Part shown: positions 1 through 7,342 of the stretch, one piece after another | Position numbering within the stretch: the stretch's first letter is position 1 | How the letters are laid out: each line of letters starts with the position of its first letter | DNA from: Lachnospiraceae bacterium | GTDB lineage: Bacteria; Bacillota; Clostridia; Lachnospirales; Lachnospiraceae | Direction of reading: 5' to 3' | DNA: 43,234 nt | Assembly: GCA_017462755.1 (NCBI GenBank) | Contig: JAFTQM010000011.1 | Coordinates: forward strand, 1-43,234 | Translations under genes and position numbers: made by a program | The notes under the pieces: model-generated | What the model was told of the DNA's origin: nothing | What the model saw: the letters and a program-made list of their open reading frames with translations, nothing else | Databases searched by the model: none

Positions 1-299
1 CTGATTTTCGCCTTTGTCCGCTGATTAAGCGCTACCGTAAAACGGTGATGCTCCCCCACCCACAAATCTTCGATGCGATTGGCGATTTTCGTATACGGCT
101 TTGAAGCACTGTTCAGATAGTGGATAATGGTTGCATCCTCCGGTGGGATGCAACCATCCGTTAACACCACCTCGTCATCTAATTGATATTCTGCTGCTTG
201 AACCGGAACAGCCCCTAACATAGTAACCAACGACAGACATAATAATCCTACGATTCTCCTTATCTTCACTTTCCCCATTTCTTTTTGCAATAGCTTCAT
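1..299 (-). CDS. Secreted Big2/BspA-like protein, N-terminal part only (cut by window edge)
   Basis: The frame is open from ATG at 299 to the left edge, about 99 codons. It begins with a basic, hydrophobic signal peptide ending near PVQAAEYQL. The following segment, with YLNSASKPYTKIAN and WVGEHHRFTVALNQR, closely matches residues about 55-90 of the next protein (YLNSSMKPYTLIAN, WVGEQHRFTVAANQR). The two are therefore tandem paralogues. By analogy the missing part should hold a Big2-like domain and leucine-rich repeats, which is inference. GGAAGG lies upstream of ATG 299. In-frame ATGs at 329 and 278 are alternative starts; 299 gives the best spacing. The product is probably exported and cell-surface or extracellular. 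Confidence 0.75.
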   Translation of the reverse strand, partial: MKLLQKEMGKVKIRRIVGLLCLSLVTMLGAVPVQAAEYQLDDEVVLTDGCIPPEDATIIHYLNSASKPYTKIANRIEDLWVGEHHRFTVALNQRTKAKI

Positions 300-357
300 A
301 AACACCTTCCACTCCCTTACTTCTTCCATTTTCATTGTTTATTGATTATTTTGCTTC

Positions 358-1749
358 TTATTCGTTCCGATATCTAATCCCATGCTCGATGGCGTAAGCT
401 TCCGCGGCAGAGCCTTTCGGTGTAATAATCATTAATCTGCCCGTACAATCTTCTATTGTATCTGTATAAAAATTATCTTCAATTATCTTAACTGTAGACG
501 GTATTACAATCTCTGTTAGCAACTCGCAGTTCGTAAATGCGCCACCACCAATTTCTTTCACAGAATCTGAAAGAACTATCTTCTTTAATTTGCATCCTGA
601 AAATGCATATTCACCAATACGTTCAACTCCATATGGGATGCGGTAAGCAGAACCTTCTTTTTTTGAAGGATAGGCAACCAAAATATTTTTCCCACCTTCA
701 ACATAATAATCTCCATACATATCGTCGTGATAATAAATATGTTTCCGTTCCATATCTCTCGCATCATACAATGGATAAGAAAAAAGCACTCCAAAAATAC
801 TATAATAATTTGTATTATTTCCATCTACACAAAATTCCAAAACACCTCTATCTATTCCTTCGTAATACTCATCAAAAGAAATTTCATCACCTATCACCTT
901 AACACCACTCGGAATTCTTATCTGGTCACGATTATTAAAAATCAAATCCGAAACCACTTCCACCGCTTCTGGAATATGTGCTATATGAGCACCTATTCTC
1001 CATATCCTGGTACAATTTTGTGGACAAATAACTTCTACTTTCTTATTGTTAGATGAATTCCAGCTATACCAGCACTCGTGTTCCGGCAAACGTAACAATT
1101 TTAAATTTGGAAATGCACTCATAAAATCCTGTTCTGTCGATGTCCTAATATCTATAATAGATTTCCCATCCAGCTCATCCGGAAACCAAAGCATACTGCA
1201 CTTTTCAAACAAAGTTGCATAATCCATATTAAAAATCAACTCAACTCCGGAATAGTCTCCATTCCATATTTCCGTATCTTCCCAAGTGTACCATTTCTCT
1301 GGAATTCTTGGCAAAATTGGTTCTGGAACAACTGTTAGTATATAACTACTTTTGGTATGATTTCTTTTGTCCCTCATTGTAATTCGAGTAGTTCCCGGCG
1401 TATGCGCAACCAACTCCCCTGTTATCTTATCAATGGACGCTACTTCCATATTCGAAGAACTCCACATAATCGAAACCTCTTTTCGCTGATTTGCTGCAAC
1501 AGTAAAACGATGCTGCTCGCCCACCCATAATTCATTTACTTTATTAGCAATCAGCGTATATGGCTTCATAGAACTATTTAACCAATAAACAATGGTCTCG
1601 TCTTTCGTTATTGTCTCTGCACTTATTAAAACACTATCCTCATCTTCTTCATTTAAGTAAAAAGCTGCCTCTGCCAAAATACTATTTTGCATTAAAAATA
1701 ATACAAAACAAAGAATTAACACCACTATCTTTTTGAAAAAATTCCGCAT
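358..1749 (-). CDS. Secreted Big2-like / leucine-rich-repeat (BspA-type) surface protein
   Basis: 463 residues. An N-terminal signal peptide (MRNFFKKIVVLILCFVLF...) is followed at about 65-140 by a bacterial Ig-like (Big2) segment with the typical strand pattern (ASIDKITGELVAHTPGTTRITM). The second half carries BspA-type LRR_5 repeats, clearest near residues 370-430: IPYGVERIGEYAFSGC and VKEIGGGAFTNC are successive 22-24-residue repeat units. The C-terminus (TPKGSAAEAYAIEHGI) is the usual end of such repeat arrays. Such proteins are exported and mostly bind host or polymer surfaces; no catalytic motif is visible. GAGGGAGATAT precedes the ATG, and a sigma-A-like promoter lies at 1767-1795. Base composition is more AT-rich than in the housekeeping genes, which suggests an accessory gene. 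It is a paralogue of the partial gene to its left. Confidence 0.8.
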   Translation of the reverse strand: MRNFFKKIVVLILCFVLFLMQNSILAEAAFYLNEEDEDSVLISAETITKDETIVYWLNSSMKPYTLIANKVNELWVGEQHRFTVAANQRKEVSIMWSSSNMEVASIDKITGELVAHTPGTTRITMRDKRNHTKSSYILTVVPEPILPRIPEKWYTWEDTEIWNGDYSGVELIFNMDYATLFEKCSMLWFPDELDGKSIIDIRTSTEQDFMSAFPNLKLLRLPEHECWYSWNSSNNKKVEVICPQNCTRIWRIGAHIAHIPEAVEVVSDLIFNNRDQIRIPSGVKVIGDEISFDEYYEGIDRGVLEFCVDGNNTNYYSIFGVLFSYPLYDARDMERKHIYYHDDMYGDYYVEGGKNILVAYPSKKEGSAYRIPYGVERIGEYAFSGCKLKKIVLSDSVKEIGGGAFTNCELLTEIVIPSTVKIIEDNFYTDTIEDCTGRLMIITPKGSAAEAYAIEHGIRYRNE

Positions 1750-1766
1750 ATATCTCCCTCGTACAA

Positions 1767-1795
1767 TAAATATTTTTTAGTTACATACTGTTCAA
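1767..1795 (-). promoter_or_regulatory. Probable sigma-A promoter of the LRR protein gene
   Basis: On the minus strand a -35 TTGAAC and a -10 TATTTA are separated by exactly 17 bp, and the -10 ends about 17 bp before the start codon at 1749. Inferred from the sequence only. Confidence 0.45.
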
Positions 1796-1875
1796 TAGGC
1801 TTAGCTAGTTCCATGCCAAATTTGCGTAATAAAGCTACAAATTTTCTGCAAATTCGTGTAGTCCGCCAAGGGCTT

Positions 1876-1910
1876 CTAGGAAAGTACTGAATTAATCAGC
1901 GCTTCCCTAG
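1876..1910. repeat. 35-bp imperfect palindrome in the 290-bp gap 1750-2039
   Basis: CTAGGAAAG at 1876-1884 and CTTCCCTAG at 1902-1910 pair with one mismatch, and CTGA/TCAG pair inside them around an ATTAA centre. No T-run follows on either strand, so it does not look like an intrinsic terminator. Apart from this and the promoter, no gene is seen in the gap. Confidence 0.4.
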
Positions 1911-2039
1911 TAATAATTGCTTCATATATTAGTTTGTTCCCCTAACAGATAAAAGTATCATTTGATTTCACATCCCTTGACTAATTCAACAGACAATTAC
2001 AAAGCTGTAAATTATTTCCAGAAAAAAACAAATCTTCGC

Positions 2040-4481
2040 TTATCGAACTATTGTTGTAGTATATTTATCCCAATCATCCTCCCACCTAAAACCAATTTCT
2101 TGATACATCATTTTTAGTGCATTTAAACGAATTGCATAACTGCTATATCCATTTTTTCCTGGCAAAAAAATCTCTTCATCTAAGGTTATCACAATATCTT
2201 TATCTAAATTAGCAATATCGCTTTCATTTTGTAGTGCAATATCATCTTTGTACTTTTTCAAAATATATTTAACTGTATAATTTGTACCTATACTACATCT
2301 ACTTTTATAAAAATTCGCATTATCTTCATACTTGTCAGCATACGATGCATCGGCCCACCAGCGGATATCTCTAAATTCTACCACTCCATTTTCAACCCCC
2401 ACCACAAAACATTCCCAACATCTATGCGTACATGCTTTGGATGATTTTCCTGCATTAGGATTTCCTGTTTCCGAATCTTCTGCTAATGTTATTCTATTAT
2501 ATGCTTTTTCTGCCACTTTACTAAGGGAGCATGCAATTCCATTTGAAAAATGATTAGAATTAAAATAATTATCTGTAATTGCACTTTCTATTTCTTTTGA
2601 CACCACCTTGTCAGTAGCATTTCTTGGCAATACAGAGCGATGCGCATATACATCTCCAGCTAAATGAAGCGCCGCTCCAAGTATTTTATATGCATTTGCT
2701 TCTGCTGTTGTTTGATCAGTAATTCCTGACACCTTTCCTACTGACAGTTCAAGCAACTTCTTTGTTCTGCTCACGAAAGTATCGGTAATCTCTACGGAAT
2801 TATTTTTTTTCATTACCTCAGCAATAGCGCTTACCTTTTCTTGCTGTTTTTCCACATCTGCATCCGGCATATTTTTCAATGCAACCGCAACCTTATACAA
2901 GAAAATCAAATCGTTTACATAATTATCCATATGCCTTTCTGTTCTACTACCATAATTTCTTCCAGAATGTAAATTCGCAAATTCTGGTCCTGATTTAAAA
3001 TTAGCATTAGTATCCACATATTTTGATACTTTCTTCATTAACGTAAGATATTTGGTTGGATATACCGTTGGTGAAACCTCCTTTCCTTGATCAATCGACG
3101 AGTCATGACCATCATCCGACCATAATCCCTCCACATATCCCGGTTCCTCGCCTACGACATACTCCTCGGTATTCTCCACGATTCCTGCATACTCGGATAC
3201 CCCCGGTACATACTCTGCCTCAAATTCCTCATAGATTTCAAAGGCGTGCTGTACATCCAGCAGACCGTTTCCGTACTCCCCAGTCGAGGTACTCAGCCTG
3301 CGGTTTGCAGAGGCATTCAGCAGCTGGCGGATGAAATCACTGCTCTTCGTCATATCCTTTGCCCAGAGCAGCGCTGCTGCTCCTGCGACGTGCGGTGCCG
3401 CTACACTGGTGCCGCTCACCGCCATTGTACCACCATAAAAACTGTCTGACAATACACATTCGCCCGGTGCCATTAACTCTAACGTAGCTCCGGTTGCAGA
3501 AAACTCTGCGCGGTTGCCCTGATAATCCGTAGCACCTACTGCGATAACCTCCGGATATGCTGCCGGATATTCTACCACACCGCTGTTACCGGCTGCCGCC
3601 ACCATCAGGATGCCTGCTTCTTCTGCTGCCTGAATTGCCTGATGCAGCGCATAGGAATTAACCGTCGTACCAAAGCTCATATTGAGGATATGGATATCGT
3701 TATCAATCGCCCAATAGATACCCTCGATGATGCGGCTGATTGGTGCAGTGTTCGAGTAGTCAAACACCTTGACCGAATACATCGTAACATCCGGTGCGAC
3801 ACCCACGATACCTTCATTGTCGTCGTTCGCCGCCAGCACACCTGCTACCGCTGTACCGTGACCGGTACCATCCTCATCGAACGTGATAATATCCTGCTCC
3901 TCTGCAACCAGATTGATGTACTCCGCTACATCCAAATCCTCACAGACACTGGTACCCGAATCAAGCACTGCCACACGCACCTGACTCTCATCCGTCGGAT
4001 ATGCTGCCAAATCCTCCGGCGTTGCATTTACCGCCGTCAGATTCCATTCATAGGTCTTCTCTTCCTCCGCTTCCGGCTTGGTCAAATCCTCCAGATTCAC
4101 AATGATATCGTCATCATAAACATAATCATAGTCATAATCGTGGTCGTGTCCGTGACCCTTTCTCGCCATTGCAGTAACGATAATATCCTCTTCCACAGAT
4201 ACTACCTGTTCATCCTGCGCAAGCTCTGCTGCCTCGGCTGCCGTCATCGGCAACACCAGATAACCACGCTCCGGCTCGGTACTTGCTTCCGTCTCCGATG
4301 TCCTTGCCAAAGCATACGATGCCGCAGAATAGGTAGCAGCTCCGGCTGCATCCTCACGCATCACAACCAAGTAATTCTTTACCTCCGTATCCTCTGCCAA
4401 AGCCTTTGCAGCAGGTGTTGCGAGAGATGTTGTCATTGCAAACACCAAAGCACCGGATAAAAGTCTCTTATATTTTTTCAT
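2040..4481 (-). CDS. Secreted subtilisin-like serine protease (S8) with an extra helical C-terminal region
   Basis: 813 residues from ATG 4481, chosen because CAGGAGGTTATA directly precedes it; the frame is open 138 bp further upstream, but that stretch overlaps the next gene. A signal peptide (1-30) leads into an inhibitor-I9-like propeptide (about 36-105) and a His/Asp/Tyr-rich spacer (HGHDHDYDYDYVYDDD, 110-125). The catalytic domain has Asp174 (VAVLDSGT), His209 (GHGTAVAG), oxyanion Asn299 (AAAGNSG) and Ser359 (GTSVAAPH), so it should be active. From about residue 475 a 330-residue, mostly helical region follows, with RHMDNYVND and HLAGDVYAH (H606, D610, H614), recalling alpha-helical Zn phospholipase C/S1-P1 folds; that assignment is weak. 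It is the last gene of a possible sigma factor-secreted protein-protease unit. Confidence 0.88.
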   Translation of the reverse strand: MKKYKRLLSGALVFAMTTSLATPAAKALAEDTEVKNYLVVMREDAAGAATYSAASYALARTSETEASTEPERGYLVLPMTAAEAAELAQDEQVVSVEEDIIVTAMARKGHGHDHDYDYDYVYDDDIIVNLEDLTKPEAEEEKTYEWNLTAVNATPEDLAAYPTDESQVRVAVLDSGTSVCEDLDVAEYINLVAEEQDIITFDEDGTGHGTAVAGVLAANDDNEGIVGVAPDVTMYSVKVFDYSNTAPISRIIEGIYWAIDNDIHILNMSFGTTVNSYALHQAIQAAEEAGILMVAAAGNSGVVEYPAAYPEVIAVGATDYQGNRAEFSATGATLELMAPGECVLSDSFYGGTMAVSGTSVAAPHVAGAAALLWAKDMTKSSDFIRQLLNASANRRLSTSTGEYGNGLLDVQHAFEIYEEFEAEYVPGVSEYAGIVENTEEYVVGEEPGYVEGLWSDDGHDSSIDQGKEVSPTVYPTKYLTLMKKVSKYVDTNANFKSGPEFANLHSGRNYGSRTERHMDNYVNDLIFLYKVAVALKNMPDADVEKQQEKVSAIAEVMKKNNSVEITDTFVSRTKKLLELSVGKVSGITDQTTAEANAYKILGAALHLAGDVYAHRSVLPRNATDKVVSKEIESAITDNYFNSNHFSNGIACSLSKVAEKAYNRITLAEDSETGNPNAGKSSKACTHRCWECFVVGVENGVVEFRDIRWWADASYADKYEDNANFYKSRCSIGTNYTVKYILKKYKDDIALQNESDIANLDKDIVITLDEEIFLPGKNGYSSYAIRLNALKMMYQEIGFRWEDDWDKYTTTIVR

Positions 4482-4535
4482 TATAACCTCCTGTTTTTCA
4501 CTGTCTTTTGGGAACAGACAAAATAAGAGGTCTGC

Positions 4536-4570
4536 CAGTACAGACCGCCTCATTTCGTCTGTCTGTACTG
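4536..4570 (-). repeat. Inverted repeat between the small secreted gene and the protease gene
   Basis: CAGTACAGAC at 4536-4545 and GTCTGTACTG at 4561-4570 are perfect 10-bp arms with a 15-nt loop. The left arm on the minus strand overlaps the end of the gene at 4573-4989, and CTTATTTTGT follows a short way downstream. It may act as a weak terminator, attenuator or processing hairpin ahead of the protease gene. Confidence 0.5.
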
Positions 4571-4572
4571 TG

Positions 4573-4989
4573 TTACGTTGTAAGTTGACATCTTTGACTA
4601 ATGGTCTCACTAACACCATTAGATACTACGGTGGCTACTACCATCAGTGTATAAGTACAGTTTTCTTTTACTGCACAGCTTTTGATTGCATTCAAGTATT
4701 CTTTCGTTGTCCGTATGCCGGACCAAGTCTCATCTACAATAACTTTTCCCTTATCTGACACACCCTTCAGATACATCGTCATGTAAATCTCGGTCGTTCC
4801 GTCTTGTCCTCGCACTCTAGCAACGCAACATACCTGACCTCCTTCCACAACCAGCTTCGTTCTTAATGCATCAGATTGCAACAGATATGCTTGTGCATCC
4901 GATGCAAACGTGCTTACACAAGGTTGTCCCGCAAGGAATGCAGCAACGAACAGAAATACTATCACAATACGCTTTTTCCTCTTTCGCAT
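4573..4989 (-). CDS. Small secreted protein of unknown function
   Basis: 138 residues. A clear signal peptide (MRKRKKRIVIVFLFVAAFLA..., cleavage probably after TFA) is followed by a compact, probably beta-rich 110-residue domain with alternating hydrophobic strands (TKLVVEGGQVCCVARVRG, TYTLMVVATVVSNG) and four mature-region cysteines: the CC pair, one in SCAVKENC counted with its partner, plus RCQL near the end. I do not recognise the family. A very strong purine run (GGGGGGGAG) precedes the ATG. The gene lies 102 bp downstream of the sigma factor/sensor gene and 91 bp upstream of the protease, all on one strand, so a joint role is plausible but unproven. Confidence 0.65.
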   Translation of the reverse strand: MRKRKKRIVIVFLFVAAFLAGQPCVSTFASDAQAYLLQSDALRTKLVVEGGQVCCVARVRGQDGTTEIYMTMYLKGVSDKGKVIVDETWSGIRTTKEYLNAIKSCAVKENCTYTLMVVATVVSNGVSETISQRCQLTT

Positions 4990-4999
4990 TCTATCTCCC

Positions 5000-5054
5000 C
5001 CCCTTTCGTTTTTTCATGCTTTTTACAGCACTCACTTTATAAACGAAAAAGGGG
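5000..5054 (-). promoter_or_regulatory. Possible hairpin covering the ribosome binding site of the small secreted gene
   Basis: In the mRNA sense, CCCCTTTTTCGTTT (5054-5041) can pair with AAACGAAAGGGG (5011-5000), giving a stem of about 12 bp with a 2-nt bulge. The 3' arm is part of the G-rich ribosome binding site of the gene starting at 4989, so folding would hide it. Complementarity is seen; a regulatory role is inferred. Confidence 0.4.
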
Positions 5055-5091
5055 TTGCTTTTCTGACAAAATGCGCTACATTTTTACTAAA

Positions 5092-6099
5092 TTATTTTTT
5101 AATTATTTTCATGCCCTCTACAATCCGCTGTATGGTCTCTCTGTCTTCTACTGCGTGCAAGAAATACAAATAACCGTTTTCTTCCCACATCCATATTGCA
5201 GAACCATCCAAGTCCTCCATGATATCAATCTGCCGTCCGCTTATCTGACAATGCTCTATTGTTCGGTAATCCGTATCTATGATACTTCCCATACTGCCGT
5301 TGAGCGGTAAGGTATCCACAGTCAACACTTTACCATCCTGTCTACGGTATGCCAAAAAAAATCCCAATACCTCATGCCGCTCCTCATATTCCAGCGTATA
5401 CCCTTCCGGCAAATAGGTAAACTCGGTCAGATGAACACCTGCTACTGTCTCCACACCTGACTCGTAGCTATTTACCTCCACATAACCATCTCCATACGTC
5501 GTTTCATGACTCAAAAGATAAAAGTGATTCTCTACTGCCTGAATGACACAGGTTGTGATGCATGTCAAACTGCATATTAAAATAATCACACCAAGCAACT
5601 GCTTGCCCGGCATCATTTCTCTCAGCATAGCTAAACCACGCTTTAGGCGCACATCTACCGTATTCCGCTTCAAATCCAATTTCTGTGCAATTTCTATCGG
5701 TTTTTGCTGCTCCTGATAGCAAAGTCGAATAACCTGACGATAGCGAACCGGCAATTCATCCACCAATTGCCAGAGTCCTTTTTTCCGCTCCTGCTGCAAT
5801 ACCAGCTCCTCCGGATTTTCCTCTGACGAAGCCGGTAACACAACCTGTTCTGTCCAATCGCATACCTGTTCTCTCTGCATGCATCTCTTTTTGTCAATTG
5901 CCTGATTCCGTACAGCTACTAACAAATATGCTTTCTGTTCTTCTGCAGACAGCTTCGTCAGTACTTCCTCTCGTCCAAGCACGTTACACAACACTGTTTG
6001 CACAATATCTTCTGCATAGTCTCCTGCGATTCTTTTTGCTTCTCTATATAGTAATGCATAAATATCCGGCGTACACCATTCCACATCGTATTTTCTCAT
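5092..6099 (-). CDS. ECF-type sigma factor fused to a transmembrane helix and an extracytoplasmic DUF4367-like domain
   Basis: 335 residues in one uninterrupted frame. Residues about 10-75 match sigma-70 region 2 (YREAKRIAGDYAEDIVQTVL, AYLLVAVRNQAIDKKR) and 105-160 match region 4 (LPVRYRQVIRLCYQEQ...IEIAQKLDLKRNTVDVRLKRG, the helix-turn-helix). A single transmembrane helix follows at 168-188, itself with three cysteines. An outside domain from about 220 to 335 (FTYLPEGYTLEYEE, SAIWMWEENGYLYFLHA, IVEGMKII) looks like DUF4367, which usually sits in separate anti-sigma/sensor proteins. No separate anti-sigma gene is adjacent. The predicted product is a membrane-tethered transcription factor that would need proteolytic release or would act from the membrane. 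A TATAAT-like box lies at 6130-6135, about 30 bp upstream of the ATG. Confidence 0.85.
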   Translation of the reverse strand: MRKYDVEWCTPDIYALLYREAKRIAGDYAEDIVQTVLCNVLGREEVLTKLSAEEQKAYLLVAVRNQAIDKKRCMQREQVCDWTEQVVLPASSEENPEELVLQQERKKGLWQLVDELPVRYRQVIRLCYQEQQKPIEIAQKLDLKRNTVDVRLKRGLAMLREMMPGKQLLGVIILICSLTCITTCVIQAVENHFYLLSHETTYGDGYVEVNSYESGVETVAGVHLTEFTYLPEGYTLEYEERHEVLGFFLAYRRQDGKVLTVDTLPLNGSMGSIIDTDYRTIEHCQISGRQIDIMEDLDGSAIWMWEENGYLYFLHAVEDRETIQRIVEGMKIIKK

Positions 6100-6179
6100 T
6101 TCCCCTTTTCTCCCGTTTCTTAATCTTTTATTATACTAGCACGATTCCCTCCTATTATCAACATATATTTACTTTTCGA

Positions 6180-6228
6180 AAACAAAACAAAAGCGCAAGC
6201 AACGCGTTCTACGCTACGCTGCCTGCGC
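6180..6228 (-). terminator. Intrinsic terminator after divIC
   Basis: Arms 6217-6228 and 6193-6204 (GCGCAGGCAGCG with CGTTGCTTGCGC, G-U pairs included) are followed on the minus strand by TTTTGTTTTGTTTT. It ends the yabP-yabQ-divIC transcript and separates it from the sigma factor gene. Confidence 0.8.
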
Positions 6229-6265
6229 ATTTTCATTTCTCCTGATGTATTAATATCGCCCTTCC

Positions 6266-6556
6266 CTACTCTTCTTCCTCAAACAATATCTCGTCCGGGT
6301 ATACCAGTCCCAACACCTGACGCGCCATTTCTTCGATAAACTTTCGCGTACCCGTGTAGTTTTGGCGTGCTTCTAACTTCGCCGACTCCTGCTGCTGCTC
6401 TGCAATCTGTGCCTCCAGCTCCGCCTGTATCCGCAGCTTCTCATCACGCTCCTTGCGCAGGGATGCCGATGCTGACGACACTACCACACATAATATCACT
6501 ACCAGAACCACCAGCAGTCCCAAACCTGTATGCTTCTTTTCACGCTTTTTGCTCAT
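6266..6556 (-). CDS. divIC: Septum formation initiator DivIC (FtsB-like)
   Basis: 96 residues from ATG 6556. A short basic cytoplasmic end (MSKKREKKHTG) leads into one transmembrane helix (LGLLVVLVVILCVVVSSASA) and an extracytoplasmic coiled coil (LRKERDEKLRIQAELEAQIA...), ending in the family's ARQVLGLVYPDEI motif. DivIC binds FtsL and DivIB in the divisome and activates septal peptidoglycan synthesis. The start at 6556 is preferred because GAGG lies at good spacing; an in-frame ATG at 6568 has none. The gene overlaps the 3' end of yabQ by 17 bp. The order rqcP-yabP-yabQ-divIC is the same as in Bacillus subtilis. Confidence 0.88.
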   Translation of the reverse strand: MSKKREKKHTGLGLLVVLVVILCVVVSSASASLRKERDEKLRIQAELEAQIAEQQQESAKLEARQNYTGTRKFIEEMARQVLGLVYPDEILFEEEE

Positions 6557-6950
6557 CTCTATCCTCATCTCCGGAATCTTCCGATTTCCTCTGTTTCTTG
6601 TTCCTTCTTTTTATTTTACCCTGTTTCCGCTTCTTTTGCAATTCTTTCTTGATTTTTCCACCCATTGCACACAAGCGTCCACGCATGACCGCCCGGTATC
6701 CCAGCATTCCTCCGAGAATTGCCAGCAGGGAATACGCACGCAATACTCCGCTATTGTAGTCGTGAATCATGATGAATACCCGGATTGCCGCTGCGCACCA
6801 GTACACGACATCGGTCAGCTTTTCTAACCATACCGGGATACCAGACAGGATACGCAGCAAACAGAGCAGGTCGTAGCCCAGCAGACAGAGCACTCCGGCA
6901 AGCAACGATACTCCAAGCAGCAAAAGCTCCGGAAGCACAGCCTCATTCAT
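6540..6950 (-). CDS. yabQ: Spore cortex biosynthesis protein YabQ
   Basis: 136 residues. Three hydrophobic helices (LLLLGVSLLAGVLCLLGYDL, the stretch around VVYWCAAAI, and YSLLAILGGMLGY) are followed by a highly basic tail rich in Lys/Arg and then acidic residues. This is the YabQ layout: a membrane protein of the outer forespore membrane needed for cortex formation. Its place between yabP and divIC confirms the call. It starts 12 bp after yabP ends and its 3' end overlaps divIC, so translation is probably coupled. Confidence 0.85.
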   Translation of the reverse strand: MNEAVLPELLLLGVSLLAGVLCLLGYDLLCLLRILSGIPVWLEKLTDVVYWCAAAIRVFIMIHDYNSGVLRAYSLLAILGGMLGYRAVMRGRLCAMGGKIKKELQKKRKQGKIKRRNKKQRKSEDSGDEDRDEQKA

Positions 6951-6962
6951 GCGCCACCTCCA

Positions 6963-7241
6963 TTATCGCAATAATCTCGCCCAAAAGGATTCTCCACCCT
7001 TGCCACCCTTGCGCTCCGTATAGATGGCACTGTCCACCCTGCCGCTGATATCAAGCTCTCCGTTTTCCAAGGTCAGTCTGCCGATATGTAAACCGCTTCC
7101 CCGCAGCAACAGCGTACCAAGCTCGGTTTCCAAGACAATCTCCTGCTCGTCAAAGGATTTTACATCTACTACGCCGCTTAACTGCAGCTCTTTCCTGTCG
7201 TTCATAAAAAAGCTGTGATGCTTCGGTTTTCTCTCCTCCAT
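6963..7241 (-). CDS. yabP: Sporulation protein YabP
   Basis: 92 residues from ATG 7241, placed by GGAGGAGTCGG in front of it; the longer open frame has no other good start. The protein is a small beta-rich domain of the YabP/YqfC family: HSFFMNDRKELQLSGVVDVKSFD, EIVLETELGTLLLRG and HIGRLTLENGELDISGRVDSAIY, the family's diagnostic blocks. YabP is a mother-cell spore coat/cortex protein acting with YabQ. It is the first gene after the terminator at 7298-7337, so it either has its own promoter in the 56-bp gap or depends on read-through from rqcP; I could not find a convincing sigma-E promoter there. Confidence 0.86.
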   Translation of the reverse strand: MEERKPKHHSFFMNDRKELQLSGVVDVKSFDEQEIVLETELGTLLLRGSGLHIGRLTLENGELDISGRVDSAIYTERKGGKGGESFWARLLR

Positions 7242-7297
7242 CCGACTCCTCCATTCCAAAAGTATCCTCCGTTCTTTCAGCATATGCTCCGAGACAC

Positions 7298-7337
7298 AAA
7301 AAAAGAATCTCACAAGCAGATTCCCTCGTGAGATTCT
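7298..7337 (-). terminator. Strong intrinsic terminator between rqcP and yabP
   Basis: AGAATCTCAC (7304-7313) and GTGAGATTCT (7328-7337) are perfect arms, and seven T residues follow on the minus strand (7298-7304). It lies just after the rqcP stop and splits rqcP from the sporulation genes. Confidence 0.9.
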
Positions 7338-7342
7338 TCGGT

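Noticed and set aside
1876-1910. Terminator in the gap before the LRR gene
   Set aside because: The palindrome has a mismatch and no T-run on either strand.
3642-4460. 272-codon plus-strand frame opposite the protease gene
   Set aside because: It is antisense to conserved catalytic motifs, has a Cys/Arg/His-rich random-like composition and no ribosome binding site or homology.
4482-4619. N-terminal extension of the protease to 4619
   Set aside because: It would precede a perfect signal peptide start with AGGAGG and overlap the upstream gene.
7242-7297. Sigma-E promoter for yabP (CATATGCT as -10)
   Set aside because: No acceptable -35 at 14-15 bp spacing; the region there is the T-run of the preceding terminator.
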